Part shown: in pieces, positions 25,136-34,804 of the stretch
Position numbering within the stretch: position 1 is the first letter of the stretch
Layout: each line of letters begins with the position of its first letter
Source: JAIBJN01 sp963748205
GTDB lineage: Bacteria > Actinomycetota > Thermoleophilia > Gaiellales > Gaiellaceae
Direction: 5' to 3'
Length of the DNA stretch: 64,000 nucleotides
Assembly (NCBI GenBank): GCA_963748205.1
Contig: CAVVIB010000023.1
Span: forward strand, 1 to 64,000
The notes under the pieces: model-generated
What the model saw: the letters and a program-made list of their open reading frames with translations, nothing else
What the model was told of the DNA's origin: nothing
Database searches by the model: none
Position numbers and translations under genes: made by a program

Positions 25136-26455
25136 ATGACCGACCTGCCCGCCTCGCCCCGCTTCGTCGTCGTCGGAGCCGGGATCCACGGCCTCTCCAC
25201 CGCCTACCACCTGGCCAAGGAGCTGCGCACGCGCGGCGCCGGCTCGGGTGCAGACGTGGTCGTCCTGGAGAAGTCGGAGCCGGGCGCGGGCGCCTCGGGC
25301 ATCGCCTGCGGCGTCGTCCGCAACAACTACTTCCAGCCGGCGATGAGCGAGCTCATGCAGGCGTGCGTCGAGGTCTGGGAGTCCGACCCCGAGGCCTACG
25401 CCTACAACCCGGTCGGCTACATGGCCCTCGGGCCCACCGTCCAGGAATCCGACCTCGCGGCCACGTACGAGCGGCAGGAGGCGATCGGCTACCGCTCGAC
25501 CTTCGTGACCGGCGAGGCCGAGGTCGACGCCTACATGAAGGAGATCTTCCCCGACTGGCGCGCGCAGGGCGTGACCGCGTGCCTGCACGAGCACCAGGGC
25601 GGCTTCGCGTTCAACAAGGAGTCCGTGCTCGGCCTGGCCGGGAAGTGCCGCGAGGAGGGCGTCGAGATCGTCACCGGCGTCGAGGTGAGGGCGCTCGAGC
25701 TCGAGGGCGACGGCACCGTCGGCGCGGTCGAGACGAGCCGCGGCCGCGTCGAGATCGGCGAGCAGCTGATCGTCGCTCCCGGGCCATGGGCGAAGCGGTT
25801 CTGGTCGATGCTGGAGCTGCCGCCCACGATCGACGTGCGCACGCCGAGCGGCGAGGTGGTCGAGGACCAGCCCATGTGGACGTACTGGAACCTCCAGGAG
25901 GGCGAGATCCAGGTCGACCCGCAGATGTTCGCCACCGCCGACGGGAGCGCGCCGCCGGTCGTCCACCTCGACACCGACGCGCCGCTCTACACCGACGACG
26001 GCGAGCTCGTGACCGACGAGCTGTGGGGGATCTACTACAAGCGCGACCGCCACGGGGTGCAGGGCGGGGCCTCGCCACTCGTCGTCGAAGGGGACGTGGA
26101 GCTCGATCCCTACCCGTCCACGACGGACGTGGGCGCGAACTTCCCGGACATGTGGTGCGCCGCGCTCTCACATGCGATGAGCCGGTTCGAGGGCTGCCGG
26201 CCGAAGTACAAGATGGCCCGCTCGGGCGGTGTCGGCGCCTTCACCGCCGACAACTTCCCGGTCTTCGACTACATGCGGCCGAACGTCTACACCATCCTCG
26301 ACTCGAACCACGGCTACAAGATGATCGGGGTCGGCCGCGAGGTGGCGAAGGTCCTCCTCGGCGACCACTCGAGCCTCCTGCGCCCGTTCCGCTTCGAGCG
26401 CTTCGCGACGGGCGATCTCCACCCGGTCTCGAACTCGCCCTACCCCTGGTCGTAG
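25136..26455 (+). CDS. DAO-family FAD oxidoreductase (sarcosine/dimethylglycine oxidase-like)
   Basis: 439-residue flavoprotein. The FAD motif FVVVGAGIHGLSTAYHLAK lies at residues 10-28, ASGIACGVVRNNYF follows, and the C-terminal SNHGYKMIGVGREVAKVLL contacts FAD. ATG 25136 is preceded by AGGAGG; a TTG at 25115 is less good. It is divergent from the IclR-GcvT operon, and such pairs often form an oxidase plus folate-dependent transferase acting on one N-methyl substrate. The palindrome right after its stop may end the transcript. Confidence 0.82.
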   Translation: MTDLPASPRFVVVGAGIHGLSTAYHLAKELRTRGAGSGADVVVLEKSEPGAGASGIACGVVRNNYFQPAMSELMQACVEVWESDPEAYAYNPVGYMALGPTVQESDLAATYERQEAIGYRSTFVTGEAEVDAYMKEIFPDWRAQGVTACLHEHQGGFAFNKESVLGLAGKCREEGVEIVTGVEVRALELEGDGTVGAVETSRGRVEIGEQLIVAPGPWAKRFWSMLELPPTIDVRTPSGEVVEDQPMWTYWNLQEGEIQVDPQMFATADGSAPPVVHLDTDAPLYTDDGELVTDELWGIYYKRDRHGVQGGASPLVVEGDVELDPYPSTTDVGANFPDMWCAALSHAMSRFEGCRPKYKMARSGGVGAFTADNFPVFDYMRPNVYTILDSNHGYKMIGVGREVAKVLLGDHSSLLRPFRFERFATGDLHPVSNSPYPWS

Positions 26456-26458
26456 GAG

Positions 26459-26487
26459 CCACGTCCGGGGTCTGACCCCGGTCGTGG
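26459..26487. repeat. 29-bp palindrome of a dispersed repeat, possible terminator
   Basis: A near-perfect palindrome (one mismatch pair) around ccggggtctgaccccgg, starting four bases after the DAO stop. The same core, GGGGTCWGACCCCGGTCGTG, occurs twice more at 43498-43646. It is strong enough to act as a bidirectional terminator. Confidence 0.65.
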
Positions 26488-26579
26488 CCCTATCGGCGGG
26501 CCATGTCTGGGGAGCGCTTCTCATTCCGCCTGCTCGGCGCGGGCGGCGGCGTCCACAGTCGTCCGCGGCGGCCACGGCC

Positions 26580-26594
26580 AGGTGCCTGGCACCT
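26580..26594. repeat. 15-bp palindrome aggtgcctggcacct
   Basis: Perfect palindrome around a central T in the 157-base gap between convergent genes. I believe similar short palindromes are dispersed in related genomes, but only this complete copy is seen here; the remainder of the gap shows nothing recognisable. Confidence 0.45.
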
Positions 26595-26612
26595 TGACGT
26601 GGCCGGAGGGGA

Positions 26613-27834
26613 CTAGGCGGTTGGGGCGTCGTCGAGGCCCAGGCGGCGGGCGAGCCAGGCCTTCGTCGTCGACTGGAGGAGCAGCGTGACGACGATGGCG
26701 AGCGCGACGACCGTGGCGAGCTCCGCCTCGTACTCGACGCCGTCGGCGACGAGGACGCCCACGAGCGCCGCCGGGACGACGCCGGTCTCGCGGGTCCACG
26801 AGAGGAAGACGAGCTCCTCCCGGCTCCAGCGGCCGCGCCGGTCGAGGAGGAGGCAGGCCAGAATCGTCAGCGGCCGGGCGAGGAGGATGAGGGCGGCCAG
26901 CGTGATCAGGGCCGGGAGCGCCTCGTCGGCGATCGTGTCGAACGGGAGGTTCGCGCCCAGGGTGATGAAGACGAAGACGACGACGATGTCGGCGCTCGCC
27001 GAGGTGAAGAGCCGCATCTCGTCCTCGCGGTGGGAGTGCATCCCGAGCCCGAGGCGGTCCATGTTGGCGACGATCAGGCCGGCGAGGAACGCGCCGAGGT
27101 AGCCGCTCCCACCGGCGTAGTCGAGGGCGAAGTAGCCGGCCACGACGACGAGGAGCACGGCGATGACGGGCGACTCCCGCCAGATGCCGAGCCTCCGCGT
27201 CGAGATCGCCACGGCGAGGACGACGCCGAGCGCCGCTCCCAGCACCGTCGAGATGCCCAGGTCGAGGAGGAACTCGCCCGAGCGGCGAGGCGAGCGACCC
27301 CTCGCCCTCGATCACGATCGTGGCGAACGCGAGGGCGAGCACGGCCCCGGTGACGTCGTTGAGCGCGGACTCGGCGACGATCGTCTGCGCCACCTTGGGG
27401 CGGATCCGCATGTGCTCGAAGAGCGGGATGAGGATCGCGGGGTCGGTCGGGGCGAGGACGGCGCCGATGAGGAGGCCGACCTCCAGCGGCACGTCGAAGG
27501 CGAGGGCGGCGATGCCGCCGGTGACGAACGCCGTGATCAGCATGCCGGGGATCGCGAGCAGGCCGAGGCCGACGACGACCGGACGCAGGACGGCGAACGA
27601 GAGGCCCAGGCCGCCGTGGAAGAGGATCAGCGAGACGCCGAGCGTCAGGAGGATCTGGATCGCTACCGAGTCGAGCGGCAGCTCGAGCAGGTCGGCGACA
27701 TCGGGCCCGAGCACGGCGCCCGCGGCGAGCAGGACGACCATCCGCGGGATCCGCAGGAAGCCCGCGACCACCTCCGAGACGAGCCCGGCCGCGAAGACGA
27801 GCGCGAGGGTCTCGATGACGTCGCGTGCGGACAC
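26613..27834 (-). CDS. Cation/proton antiporter (CPA1/NhaP-like), frameshifted
   Basis: Membrane antiporter of about 407 residues once a single extra G near 27278 is removed (frame changes after EGSLASPLG and resumes EFLLDLGISTVLGAALG). GTG 27834 begins an N-terminal helix bundle (GFLRIPRMVVLLAAGAVLGP). The conserved ion-binding region reads LIGAVLAPTDPAIL then AESALNDVTGAV, the TDP...ND pattern of CPA1 exchangers. The C-terminal half has further helices and no cytosolic regulatory domain. Likely Na+/H+ or K+/H+ exchange. Confidence 0.8.
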
Positions 27835-27857
27835 CGCGTGGATTCTCCCCGGTGCCG

Positions 27858-28124
27858 ATGACGGTTGCGCCCGGGAGCGCGTTCACTCACGATGGTCGCG
27901 TGTTCCTCGTCTACCTCTCGCCGCCGGCGGGGCAGGTCATCTTCATGCTCACCCTCGTCGTCGCGCTCTACCTGACGGTGATCGAGCTGCGGGAGATGGA
28001 GCCGCGCCCGCACTTCGCCTGGTGGGGCTGGTGGCTCTCGCTCGTCTTCCTCACCCACTTCGTCGGCTACCTCATCCTGCGGGTCTATGCCTATCGACGC
28101 CGGCGACAGCGAGCCGGCGCCTAG
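27858..28124 (+). CDS. Small two-helix membrane protein
   Basis: 88 residues from ATG 27858. Two hydrophobic segments (QVIFMLTLVVALYLTVIEL and WWLSLVFLTHFVGYLILRV) flank a short polar loop; the tail is Arg-rich, so the C-terminus is probably cytoplasmic. It overlaps the next gene by 38 bases. No family recognised. Confidence 0.6.
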   Translation: MTVAPGSAFTHDGRVFLVYLSPPAGQVIFMLTLVVALYLTVIELREMEPRPHFAWWGWWLSLVFLTHFVGYLILRVYAYRRRRQRAGA

Positions 28125-28446
28125 CCGCCCGTTCCGCGACCGCCCGCTCGGGCGGGTCGTGATCCTCGTGGTCGTCCTGGCGATTGCCCTCCTCGCGGCC
28201 AGGACGTGCGCTTCGCGCGACTCGGACATCAGCCAGGAGGAGGCGATCGAGATCGCCGAGCAGGAGATCGACTTCGAGCCGGATCGGACGATGGTGCGCT
28301 TCACGCCGCGGGGCATCGAGTCGCGCCCGTTCTGGGCCGTCTCCTTCTCGGTTCTCGATGCGAACGATCAACCGGAGCGCATCACGGTCGTCCTCGTGAA
28401 CGCCACCACGGGCGAGATCGAGGAGATCAGGCGCCAGGATCGTTAG
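28087..28446 (+). CDS. Membrane-anchored PepSY-like small protein
   Basis: 119 residues: a short proline-rich cytoplasmic start, one membrane helix (VVILVVVLAIALLAARTC), then an extracytoplasmic domain beginning ISQEEAIEIAEQEI and ending NATTGEIEEIRRQD. The repeat of an amphipathic helix and a beta hairpin ending in G-E-I is what PepSY domains look like. It overlaps the preceding small membrane protein, suggesting translational coupling. Function unknown; PepSY proteins often inhibit or bind periplasmic partners. Confidence 0.6.
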   Translation: MPIDAGDSEPAPSRPFRDRPLGRVVILVVVLAIALLAARTCASRDSDISQEEAIEIAEQEIDFEPDRTMVRFTPRGIESRPFWAVSFSVLDANDQPERITVVLVNATTGEIEEIRRQDR

Positions 28447-28448
28447 CG

Positions 28449-28510
28449 CTGCTTCCAGTCATATGTCGGGGGGCGACACCTCCCGGCGGAAAAGGTGGGT
28501 ACGCCGTACC
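28449..28510 (+). promoter_or_regulatory. Regulatory sequences upstream of the Amt operon
   Basis: The 150-base gap before amt starts with ctgcttccagt (28449-28459), similar to elements at 17344, 22050 and 47222, and contains the palindrome ggtac-gcc-gtacc (28498-28510). Both could bind nitrogen or amine regulators. An AGGAGG site precedes ATG 28598. Confidence 0.35.
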
Positions 28511-28597
28511 TGGGCCACGTCCGGCGGGTTTCGTACGTTTGTCGCGGATTTGGTGTCGCTGGGCATTGATGGCGTGCGTCCCTAGGAGGGCTTGCTG

Positions 28598-30097
28598 ATG
28601 TCGTCGCTCGGTTCCGTGCTCGCTCTGTTCGGCCAGGCGCCGACCGTGGAGGAGTTGCAGGCCCAGGTCAGCCTCGACTCGCAGATCCTGACGGAGCAGT
28701 TCTACTTCTTCACCGTCGTGATCATGTGGCTGATCCATGTCGGCTTCATGGCCTACGAAGCGGGCGCCGCGCGACGCAAGAACATCATGTCCACGGCGAT
28801 GAAGAACATCCTCACGATCGCCGTCGTCACGCCGACGTTCTACTACTTCGGCTGGTACATCTACGGCTGCTTCCAGCCCGGGTTCCCGAGCGTCGGGCCG
28901 GACTCGCTGGACTGGCACTCCGGTCCCGAGGCCTTCCCCGGCTTCTGCGAAGCGACCGCGCCGTGGTCGGCCGCGATGGGCCCGAACCTCCAGGATCACG
29001 TCAGCGCGGTCTTCTTCCTCGCGTTCCTCCTCTTCTCGTGGACGACCGGCTCGATCATGTCCGGCGCCGTCATCGAGCGGATCCGGCTCTCGGCCTACCT
29101 GCTCCTGACCGCCTTGCTCGGCTCGGCCGTCTGGATCACGGACGCGGCCTGGGGCTGGAGCTCCGGCGGCTGGCTCGTCACGAAGTTCGGCTTCCACGAC
29201 TCGATCGCCTCGCTCGTCGTCCACGGCGTCGCGGGCGCGTTCACGCTGGGCGTGCTCGTCAACCTCGGCCCGCGCATCGGCAAGTTCGACATGAAGGGGC
29301 GCGCGCGCGCCTTCAGACCGCACAACACGCACATGACCCTGATGGGCCTGATGCTGATCTTCACCGGCTTCTACGGCTTCTACGCCGCGTGCCTGGTGAT
29401 CCAGTCCACAATCTCCCCGGGCTGGCTCAACATCTACCTGTCGCCGGCGACTCTCGGCGCGATCGCGTTCACGATCACGGTCGGCTTCGCCGGCGGCTTC
29501 ACGGGTGGGTGGTTCGCCAGCCGCGGCGACCCGTTCTGGACGTTGTCCGGCGGCCTCGCCGGCGTCATCTCGGTGTCGGCGGGCGCCGACATCTATCACC
29601 CGTCGCTCGCCTATATCCTCGCCTTCTCGGGCGGCATCCTCGCCGTCTGGGCGGGGACGTTCATCGAGAAGAAGCTCCGCGTCGACGACGCGGTGGGGGC
29701 GGTGGCCGTCCACGGTGTCTGCGGCTTCTACGGCGTGTTCCTCGTCGGCATCTTTGCCGGCGGCTATCCCACCGGCATCAACAGCGTCCCGGTGTCCTTC
29801 GGCGGGCAGCTCATGGGCATGCTGGCCTTCTTCCCGCTGGCCTTCCTGCCCGGCTTCGGCGCGAGCTGGATCCTCAAGAAGCTGAACCTTCTGCGCGTGC
29901 CGCCCGAGGTCGAGCTCGAAGGCCTCGACATGGCGGAGTTCCAGCAGGACTTCTATCCCGAGTTCGAGCGGGTGCCCGAGACCATCGTCCTGCCCGACGG
30001 CCAGGAGGTCGAGGCGGCCCCCGTGCTCATCGAGTCGTTCGCTGAGGCCAGCAACTTCACCGCGGGCACTGCCGCGGGACCGAGGAGGTCGCCGTGA
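28598..30097 (+). CDS. amt: Ammonium transporter (Amt family)
   Basis: 499-residue Amt/Mep/Rh-family channel with about eleven to twelve helices. The conserved pore histidines appear in SLVVHGVAGAFTLG and GAVAVHGVCGFYGVF. AGGAGG precedes ATG 28598; a TTG at 28592 is less likely. The protein has a C-terminal extension of about 70 residues rich in acidic residues. It moves ammonium, possibly methylammonium, into the cell, which suits a region that handles methylated amines. Two tiny membrane proteins follow in the same operon. Confidence 0.88.
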   Translation: MSSLGSVLALFGQAPTVEELQAQVSLDSQILTEQFYFFTVVIMWLIHVGFMAYEAGAARRKNIMSTAMKNILTIAVVTPTFYYFGWYIYGCFQPGFPSVGPDSLDWHSGPEAFPGFCEATAPWSAAMGPNLQDHVSAVFFLAFLLFSWTTGSIMSGAVIERIRLSAYLLLTALLGSAVWITDAAWGWSSGGWLVTKFGFHDSIASLVVHGVAGAFTLGVLVNLGPRIGKFDMKGRARAFRPHNTHMTLMGLMLIFTGFYGFYAACLVIQSTISPGWLNIYLSPATLGAIAFTITVGFAGGFTGGWFASRGDPFWTLSGGLAGVISVSAGADIYHPSLAYILAFSGGILAVWAGTFIEKKLRVDDAVGAVAVHGVCGFYGVFLVGIFAGGYPTGINSVPVSFGGQLMGMLAFFPLAFLPGFGASWILKKLNLLRVPPEVELEGLDMAEFQQDFYPEFERVPETIVLPDGQEVEAAPVLIESFAEASNFTAGTAAGPRRSP

Positions 30098-30375
30098 TCG
30101 ACAGCTTCCCCTTCGACGAGTGGACCGATGACATCGCGGCCTACTGGACGTTCGGGCCGGAGAACTCGACCGGCACCTACATCCTCACGGTCCTGGGAAT
30201 CATCCTGATGGTCGCGTCGCTGATTGCGTTCGTCCTGCTCGAGCGTAGAAAGCTGGATGCTCAGGCCCAGCTACTGCGCGGCGGCGGGATCCTGCCCCCC
30301 GCCAGTCCCACGGCCCCCGGCCCCGGCTTCGCGGAGCCGCCGCTGGCAGGACCGTCCACCGACCCCGGGCCTTAG
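30094..30375 (+). CDS. Single-helix membrane protein in the amt operon
   Basis: 93 residues starting at GTG 30094, overlapping the amt stop (GTGA). One membrane helix (ILTVLGIILMVASLIAFVLL) lies at about residues 30-49 and a Pro/Gly-rich tail follows. The short acidic/aromatic N-terminus probably faces outside. It may be an accessory subunit of the Amt trimer, but no known family fits. Confidence 0.6.
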   Translation: MIDSFPFDEWTDDIAAYWTFGPENSTGTYILTVLGIILMVASLIAFVLLERRKLDAQAQLLRGGGILPPASPTAPGPGFAEPPLAGPSTDPGP

Positions 30376-30386
30376 GAGGAGACACG

Positions 30387-30539
30387 ATGGCTCGAGAGAA
30401 GCAAATCGAGTTCCCGCCCGAGCAGAGCCAGGTCGCATGGCTGACGCCGGCGCTGCTCGTTGCGTCGGTCGTCTGCATCGTGATCGTCGTCATCGTCCTC
30501 CTGACCATGGACGATGGACCGTTCATAGGGCCCTGGTAA
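30387..30539 (+). CDS. 50-residue single-helix membrane protein
   Basis: ATG 30387 follows a strong AGGAGGAGA site and encodes 50 residues: a charged start (AREKQIEFPPEQSQ), one helix (LLVASVVCIVIVVIVLLTM) and a short tail ending GPW. It is 11 bases after the previous gene and clearly belongs to the amt operon. The good ribosome site and clean helix argue that it is real despite its size. Confidence 0.6.
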   Translation: MAREKQIEFPPEQSQVAWLTPALLVASVVCIVIVVIVLLTMDDGPFIGPW

Positions 30540-30569
30540 GCCGGTCGGGAAGAGTGCTATAAGGAGACG

Positions 30570-30779
30570 ATGTCGCGTCTTTTTCTGATCTGCGGTCTCT
30601 GCGGACGGCAGCAGGCGGACGGACTACTGTCGCGTGGCTACTGGGGCCACCTCGAGATCACCACGGAACGGACCCTCCGCGCCTGCCCGACCTGCAAAGA
30701 GCAGCACGGTGACTGGGAGGAGCGGCTGCGCGTGACCATCGTGCAGACCGGGCCCCAGTCGTTCTCCCAGGCGTCCTGA
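30570..30779 (+). CDS. Small zinc-ribbon-like protein
   Basis: 69 residues after an AAGGAGA site. Two CxxC pairs (CGLCGRQ near residue 8 and CPTCKEQ near 39) could bind zinc. The rest is basic and soluble. Possibly part of the amt operon (30 bases downstream). No family recognised. Confidence 0.6.
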   Translation: MSRLFLICGLCGRQQADGLLSRGYWGHLEITTERTLRACPTCKEQHGDWEERLRVTIVQTGPQSFSQAS

Positions 30780-30802
30780 GCCGGGTCTAAGCTCGTCAGC
30801 GT

Positions 30803-30818
30803 CCGGGCGTGTGCCCGG
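30803..30818 (+). terminator. Perfect hairpin after the zinc-ribbon gene
   Basis: ccgggc-gtgt-gcccgg: a 6-bp GC stem with a 4-base loop, 23 bases after the stop and 27 before the next start. No T-run follows, so terminator function is likely but not certain. Confidence 0.4.
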
Positions 30819-30844
30819 CTGTTCAGCCCTGAGACGACCGACCC

Positions 30845-32747
30845 TTGCCGCGCCGACGCCGCCGCACCCATGGACTCGAGCGGGTTCTCGGCACGCCGGC
30901 CCTCTTCGCGACGGCCTATGGGAACGTCGGCTCGTCGATCTACTACGCGCTCGGCGTCACCGCGGCATTCGCGCTCGGCCTGACGCCGCTCGTCTTCGTC
31001 ATCGCCGGGGTGATCTTCGCGGCCACCGCGGCCACCTATGCCGAGGGGACGGTGCGCTACCCGGAGGCCGGCGGCTCATCGAGCTTCGCGCGGCACGGCT
31101 TCAACGAGCTCGTCAGCTTCGGCGCGGCCTGGTCGCAGATGCTCGTGTACGTCGCCACCGTCGCCATCTCGGCCTTCTTCGTCCCGCACTACCTCTCGGT
31201 CTTCTGGGAGCCGCTGAAGGAGAACCCCTGGGACATCGTCGGCGGCGCCGTCGTCGTCGTCCTGCTCGTGGCGGTCAACATCGTCGGCGTCCAGGAGGCG
31301 GCGCGGGTCAACGTCTTCCTGGCGGTCGTCGACTTCGCCACGCAGGCGCTCCTGGTCGTCATCGGCTTCGTGCTCGTCTTCAGCCCGGAGATCCTCACGT
31401 CGAACATCCGCTGGGGCGTGGCGCCGACGTGGAAGGACTTCGCCATCGCGATCCCGGTGGCGATGCTCGCGTACACGGGGGTGGAGACCGTGTCCAACCT
31501 CGCGGAAGAGGTTCGCGACCCCCCGCGCAACGTCCCGAACGCGTACAAGCTGATCGCGGCCGCGGTCTTCGCCATCTACCTGACGCTCCCGCTCGTGGCC
31601 TTCTCGGCGTTGCCGGTCTACCAGCAGCCAGACGGCGACTGGGTCACCGACCTCGGGCTCCCCCCGGAGGAGGGCGGCTTCACGAACGACCCGATCCTCG
31701 GCGTCGTCGAGAACCTCGGGATCGAGAACGACGCGCTCCTGCACGGCCTCGAGATCTACGTCGGCATCCTCGCCGCGACGATCCTCTTCATCGCGACGAA
31801 CGCGGGCGTGATCGGCGCCTCCCGCATCACGTATGCGATGGCGGGCTACCGGCAGATTCCGGCGACGTTCCGGCGCCTGCACCCGCGCTTTCGCACGCCG
31901 TGGCTCGCGCTCGTCCTCTTCGCCGGGGTGATCCCGATCCTCACGCTCCTGCCCGGGGAGACGGACTTCCTCGGGACGATGTACGCATTCGGGGCGACGC
32001 TCTCCTTCACGATCGCGCACGCCTCGATCGTCGCGCTCCGCTACCGCTTCGCGGCCGAAGAGGTCCCGTACCGGGCCCGGCCGAATCTCCGGGTGGGCGA
32101 CGTCGACTGGCCGCTCTTCGCCGTTCTCGGCGGCGATCGGGACGCTGATCGCCTGGCTCGTGATCGTCGTCCAGGAGCCGGTCACGCGCTGGGCGGGCAT
32201 CGGTTGGATTCTCTTCGGCTTCGTCGCGTACGCGATCTACCGCCGCCGCTTCGTGCACGCCGGGCTCAGTGAAACCGTGCGTGCGCCGCAGATCGTGCTC
32301 GGCCCCGGGCTCGAGATCGAGTACCGGACGATCCTCGTGCCCGTGTCCCGCTCGGCCGAGTCCGAGGAGGCGCTGGTGGCCGCGGCGCGGCTCGCCGCGG
32401 AGCGCCGTGCGACCATCGCCGTGCTCAGGGTGCTCGAGATGCCGCTCGAGCTCCCGCTCGATGCCGAGCTTCCCGACGAGGAGGACGAGGCGCATCTGCT
32501 CCTCGACGAGGCGCGGGCGTTCGTCGAGGCCTACGGCGTGCGCGCCGTGCCGCGCCTCGTGCGCGCCCGCCGCGCCGGGCCGGCGATCGTCGAGGAGGCT
32601 GCGGGGCGCAGCGCCGAGCTCGTCGTCGTCGGCGCGGCACGCCGCCGCGCGCGGCGCGGCCACCCGGTCTTCGGCGCCACCGTCGACCACGTCCTGCGGG
32701 CGAGCCCGTCGCGCGTGCTCGTCACCGCCGCGAGGGAGGCTGCGTGA
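30845..32747 (+). CDS. APC permease with C-terminal Usp domain (KimA-like), frameshifted
   Basis: About 633 residues after removing one extra G near 32131 (frame passes from DVDWPLFAVLG to IGTLIAWLVIVVQEP). The first twelve helices are an APC-type permease (ATAYGNVGSSIYYALGV is the unwound helix 1 region). The last 130 residues form a universal-stress-protein domain (ILVPVSRSAESEEALVAAA, then ATVDHVLRASPSRVLV). This architecture is that of KimA-type high-affinity K+ transporters, where the Usp part binds c-di-AMP. Start TTG 30845 is the best available but has a weak site. Confidence 0.75.
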
Positions 32748-32920
32748 TGGCGCGCGCGGGCCTCTGGGCGACGGTCGCGCTCTCCGCCCTCATGGCGGTG
32801 CTCGGCGTCGTGCTCATCGTCCAGACCGTGCTCATCGACGGCTCGCTCGGCTTCCTCATCGGCGCGCTCTTTCTCGCCGCCGGGAGCCTCCGTCTCTTCC
32901 TCGTCCTGAGGAGCCGCTGA
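32747..32920 (+). CDS. 57-residue two-helix membrane protein
   Basis: ATG 32747 overlaps the permease TGA (TGATG) and the TGA at 32918-32920 overlaps the next ATG, so all three genes are translationally coupled. Two hydrophobic segments (LMAVLGVVLIVQTVL and LGFLIGALFLAAGSLRLFL) with an Arg at each end. Its exact placement between two permeases suggests a small accessory subunit. No family recognised. Confidence 0.6.
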   Translation: MARAGLWATVALSALMAVLGVVLIVQTVLIDGSLGFLIGALFLAAGSLRLFLVLRSR

Positions 32921-34804
32921 TGGCGCGGAAGCTTCGCGGCCTCGAGCGCGTCCTCGGCCCGAGCTCGATCGCCTCGGTCGCCTACGCCGAAATCGGGTCG
33001 TCCGTCTATTTCGCGCTCGGGATCGTCGCCCTCTACGCGGTCGGGCTGACGCCCTGGGTGCTCCTCGGGGTCGGGCTCGTGATCCTCCTCGTCACCGTCT
33101 CGTACGCGGAGGCCAGCTCGGCCCTGCCGGAGACCGGCGGGGCGGCGCTCTTCGTCGCGCGGGCCTTCAACGACCCGGTCGGCTTCCTCACCGGGTGGGT
33201 GCTCTTCCTCGACTACCTGATCGTGATCGCGCTCGCCGGGCTCTTCGTGCCGCACTACGTCGGGGCGGCTCTGGGCTGGGACGGCATCACGAAGGAGCCG
33301 TGGGACGGGATCCTCGGCGTGTGCGTGATCCTCGGCGTCGCCGGGTTCCGGCTCGTGCGGCGCGCGGAGCTCTACCGCATCGCCGTGGCCGTGGCCGCTG
33401 CTGGCGCTCTTCACGCACCTGCTGCTCATCGTCCTGGGCCTCGGCTTCGTCTTCTCGCCCTCGGACCTGACCGACGTCGACCTGGGAACGGCGCCGGCGT
33501 GGGGCGACCTCGCCTTTGCGCTCGCACTCGCGACGCTCGCGTACACCGGCCTCGAGACGGTGGCCAACCTGGCCGCCGAGGCGCGCGAGCCCGGGAAGAC
33601 GCTCCCGCGCAGCCTCTTCGCCGGGATCGGCCTCGTCGTGCTCGTCACGGCGGCGATCGGCCTCGTCTCGGTCTCGGTGCCGAGCGTTCAGGAGGAGCTC
33701 GAGGCGCCGCTCGTCGCGGTCGTCGACGCCCTCGAGGGGCAGCTCCCCGCCTGGTCCGTCGACGCCCTGCGGGTCTTCGTCGGCCTCGGCGCCGTGGTCG
33801 TCCTCGTCTCCGCGATCACCACGGGGATCTCGGGCGCCGGCCGGCTCGCCTACGCGCTCGGGCGGCACGAGATGCTCCCGCACGCCTTCGCGCGCCTGAA
33901 CCGGAGGACGCTGCTCGCGCCGGCCGCGATCCTCAGCACCGCCGGTCTCGCCTCGGCCCTGCTGCTCGTCGTCGACGCCGCCGGCCGCGACGTCCGCTTC
34001 TTCGGCAGCCTCTACAGCTTCGGCATCCTCCTGGCCCTGACGGCTGCGCAGCTTGCGGTCGTCCGGCTGCGCTTCACCGAGCCGGGCCTCCACCGCCCGT
34101 ACCGGGCTCCGTGGAACGTGGCCGTTCGCGGCGTGCAGGTTCCGGTCCTCGCGCTCGTCGGCGCGGTGCTCACCTTCGCGCTCTGGATCGTCGCCATGGC
34201 CACGCACGAGGCGGCGCGCGTGGTCGGGCCGCTCTGGGTCCTGCTCGGCGCCGCGGTCTATGTCGCCGTGCGCCGGGTCGGGAGGGAGCCCGTCCTGGGC
34301 ACCGTCGTGCCGGCCGACCCGGACCTCGTCCCCGAGGTGCCCGCCGAGCACCGGCGGGTGCTCGTGCCGGTGAAGATCGGCCCGATCGGCGAGGAGGTGC
34401 TCGCCACCGCGCTCAAGCTGGCGGAGGAGACGAACGGGCACGTGTCCGTCCTGCACGTCCTCCGGGTGCCGTTCGACAAGGCGCTCGACGCCGAGCTGCC
34501 GGCGGCCGAGGCGCTCGCCGAGGCCTCGATCGCCGAGGCGAAGGAGGTCGCGCAGGAGCAGGGCATCGAGCTCGAGGGCCGCGTCGTGCGCGCCAGGGCT
34601 CTCGGCGAGGCGATCGTCGAGGCGGCCGCGCAGGAGCAGGCGGACCTGATCGTGGTGGGCTCGGCGCCGCGCTGGCGCCGCCAGTCGCAGTTCTTCAGCC
34701 CGACCGTCGACTATGTCCTTCGCAAGGCCCCGTGCGACGTGATGGTCGTCGCCTATCCGCAGGGTGTCCTCGAGGAGGACGAGGGGATTACAGTGGCGCC
34801 ATGA
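32920..34804 (+). CDS. APC permease with C-terminal Usp domain (KimA-like), frameshifted paralogue
   Basis: About 627 residues after removing one extra base near 33397 (frame resumes LLALFTHLLLIVLGLGFVF). It resembles the upstream permease: YAEIGSSVYFALGI start, TLAYTGLETVANLAAEAREP mid-section and a C-terminal Usp domain (VLVPVKIGPIGEEVLATAL, then DYVLRKAPCDVMVV). Its stop overlaps the TrkA-N gene (ATGA). As I recall, mycobacteria place an APC-type membrane protein next to two TrkA proteins (Rv2690c-Rv2692), so K+ transport is a reasonable inference; amino acid uptake remains possible. Confidence 0.75.
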
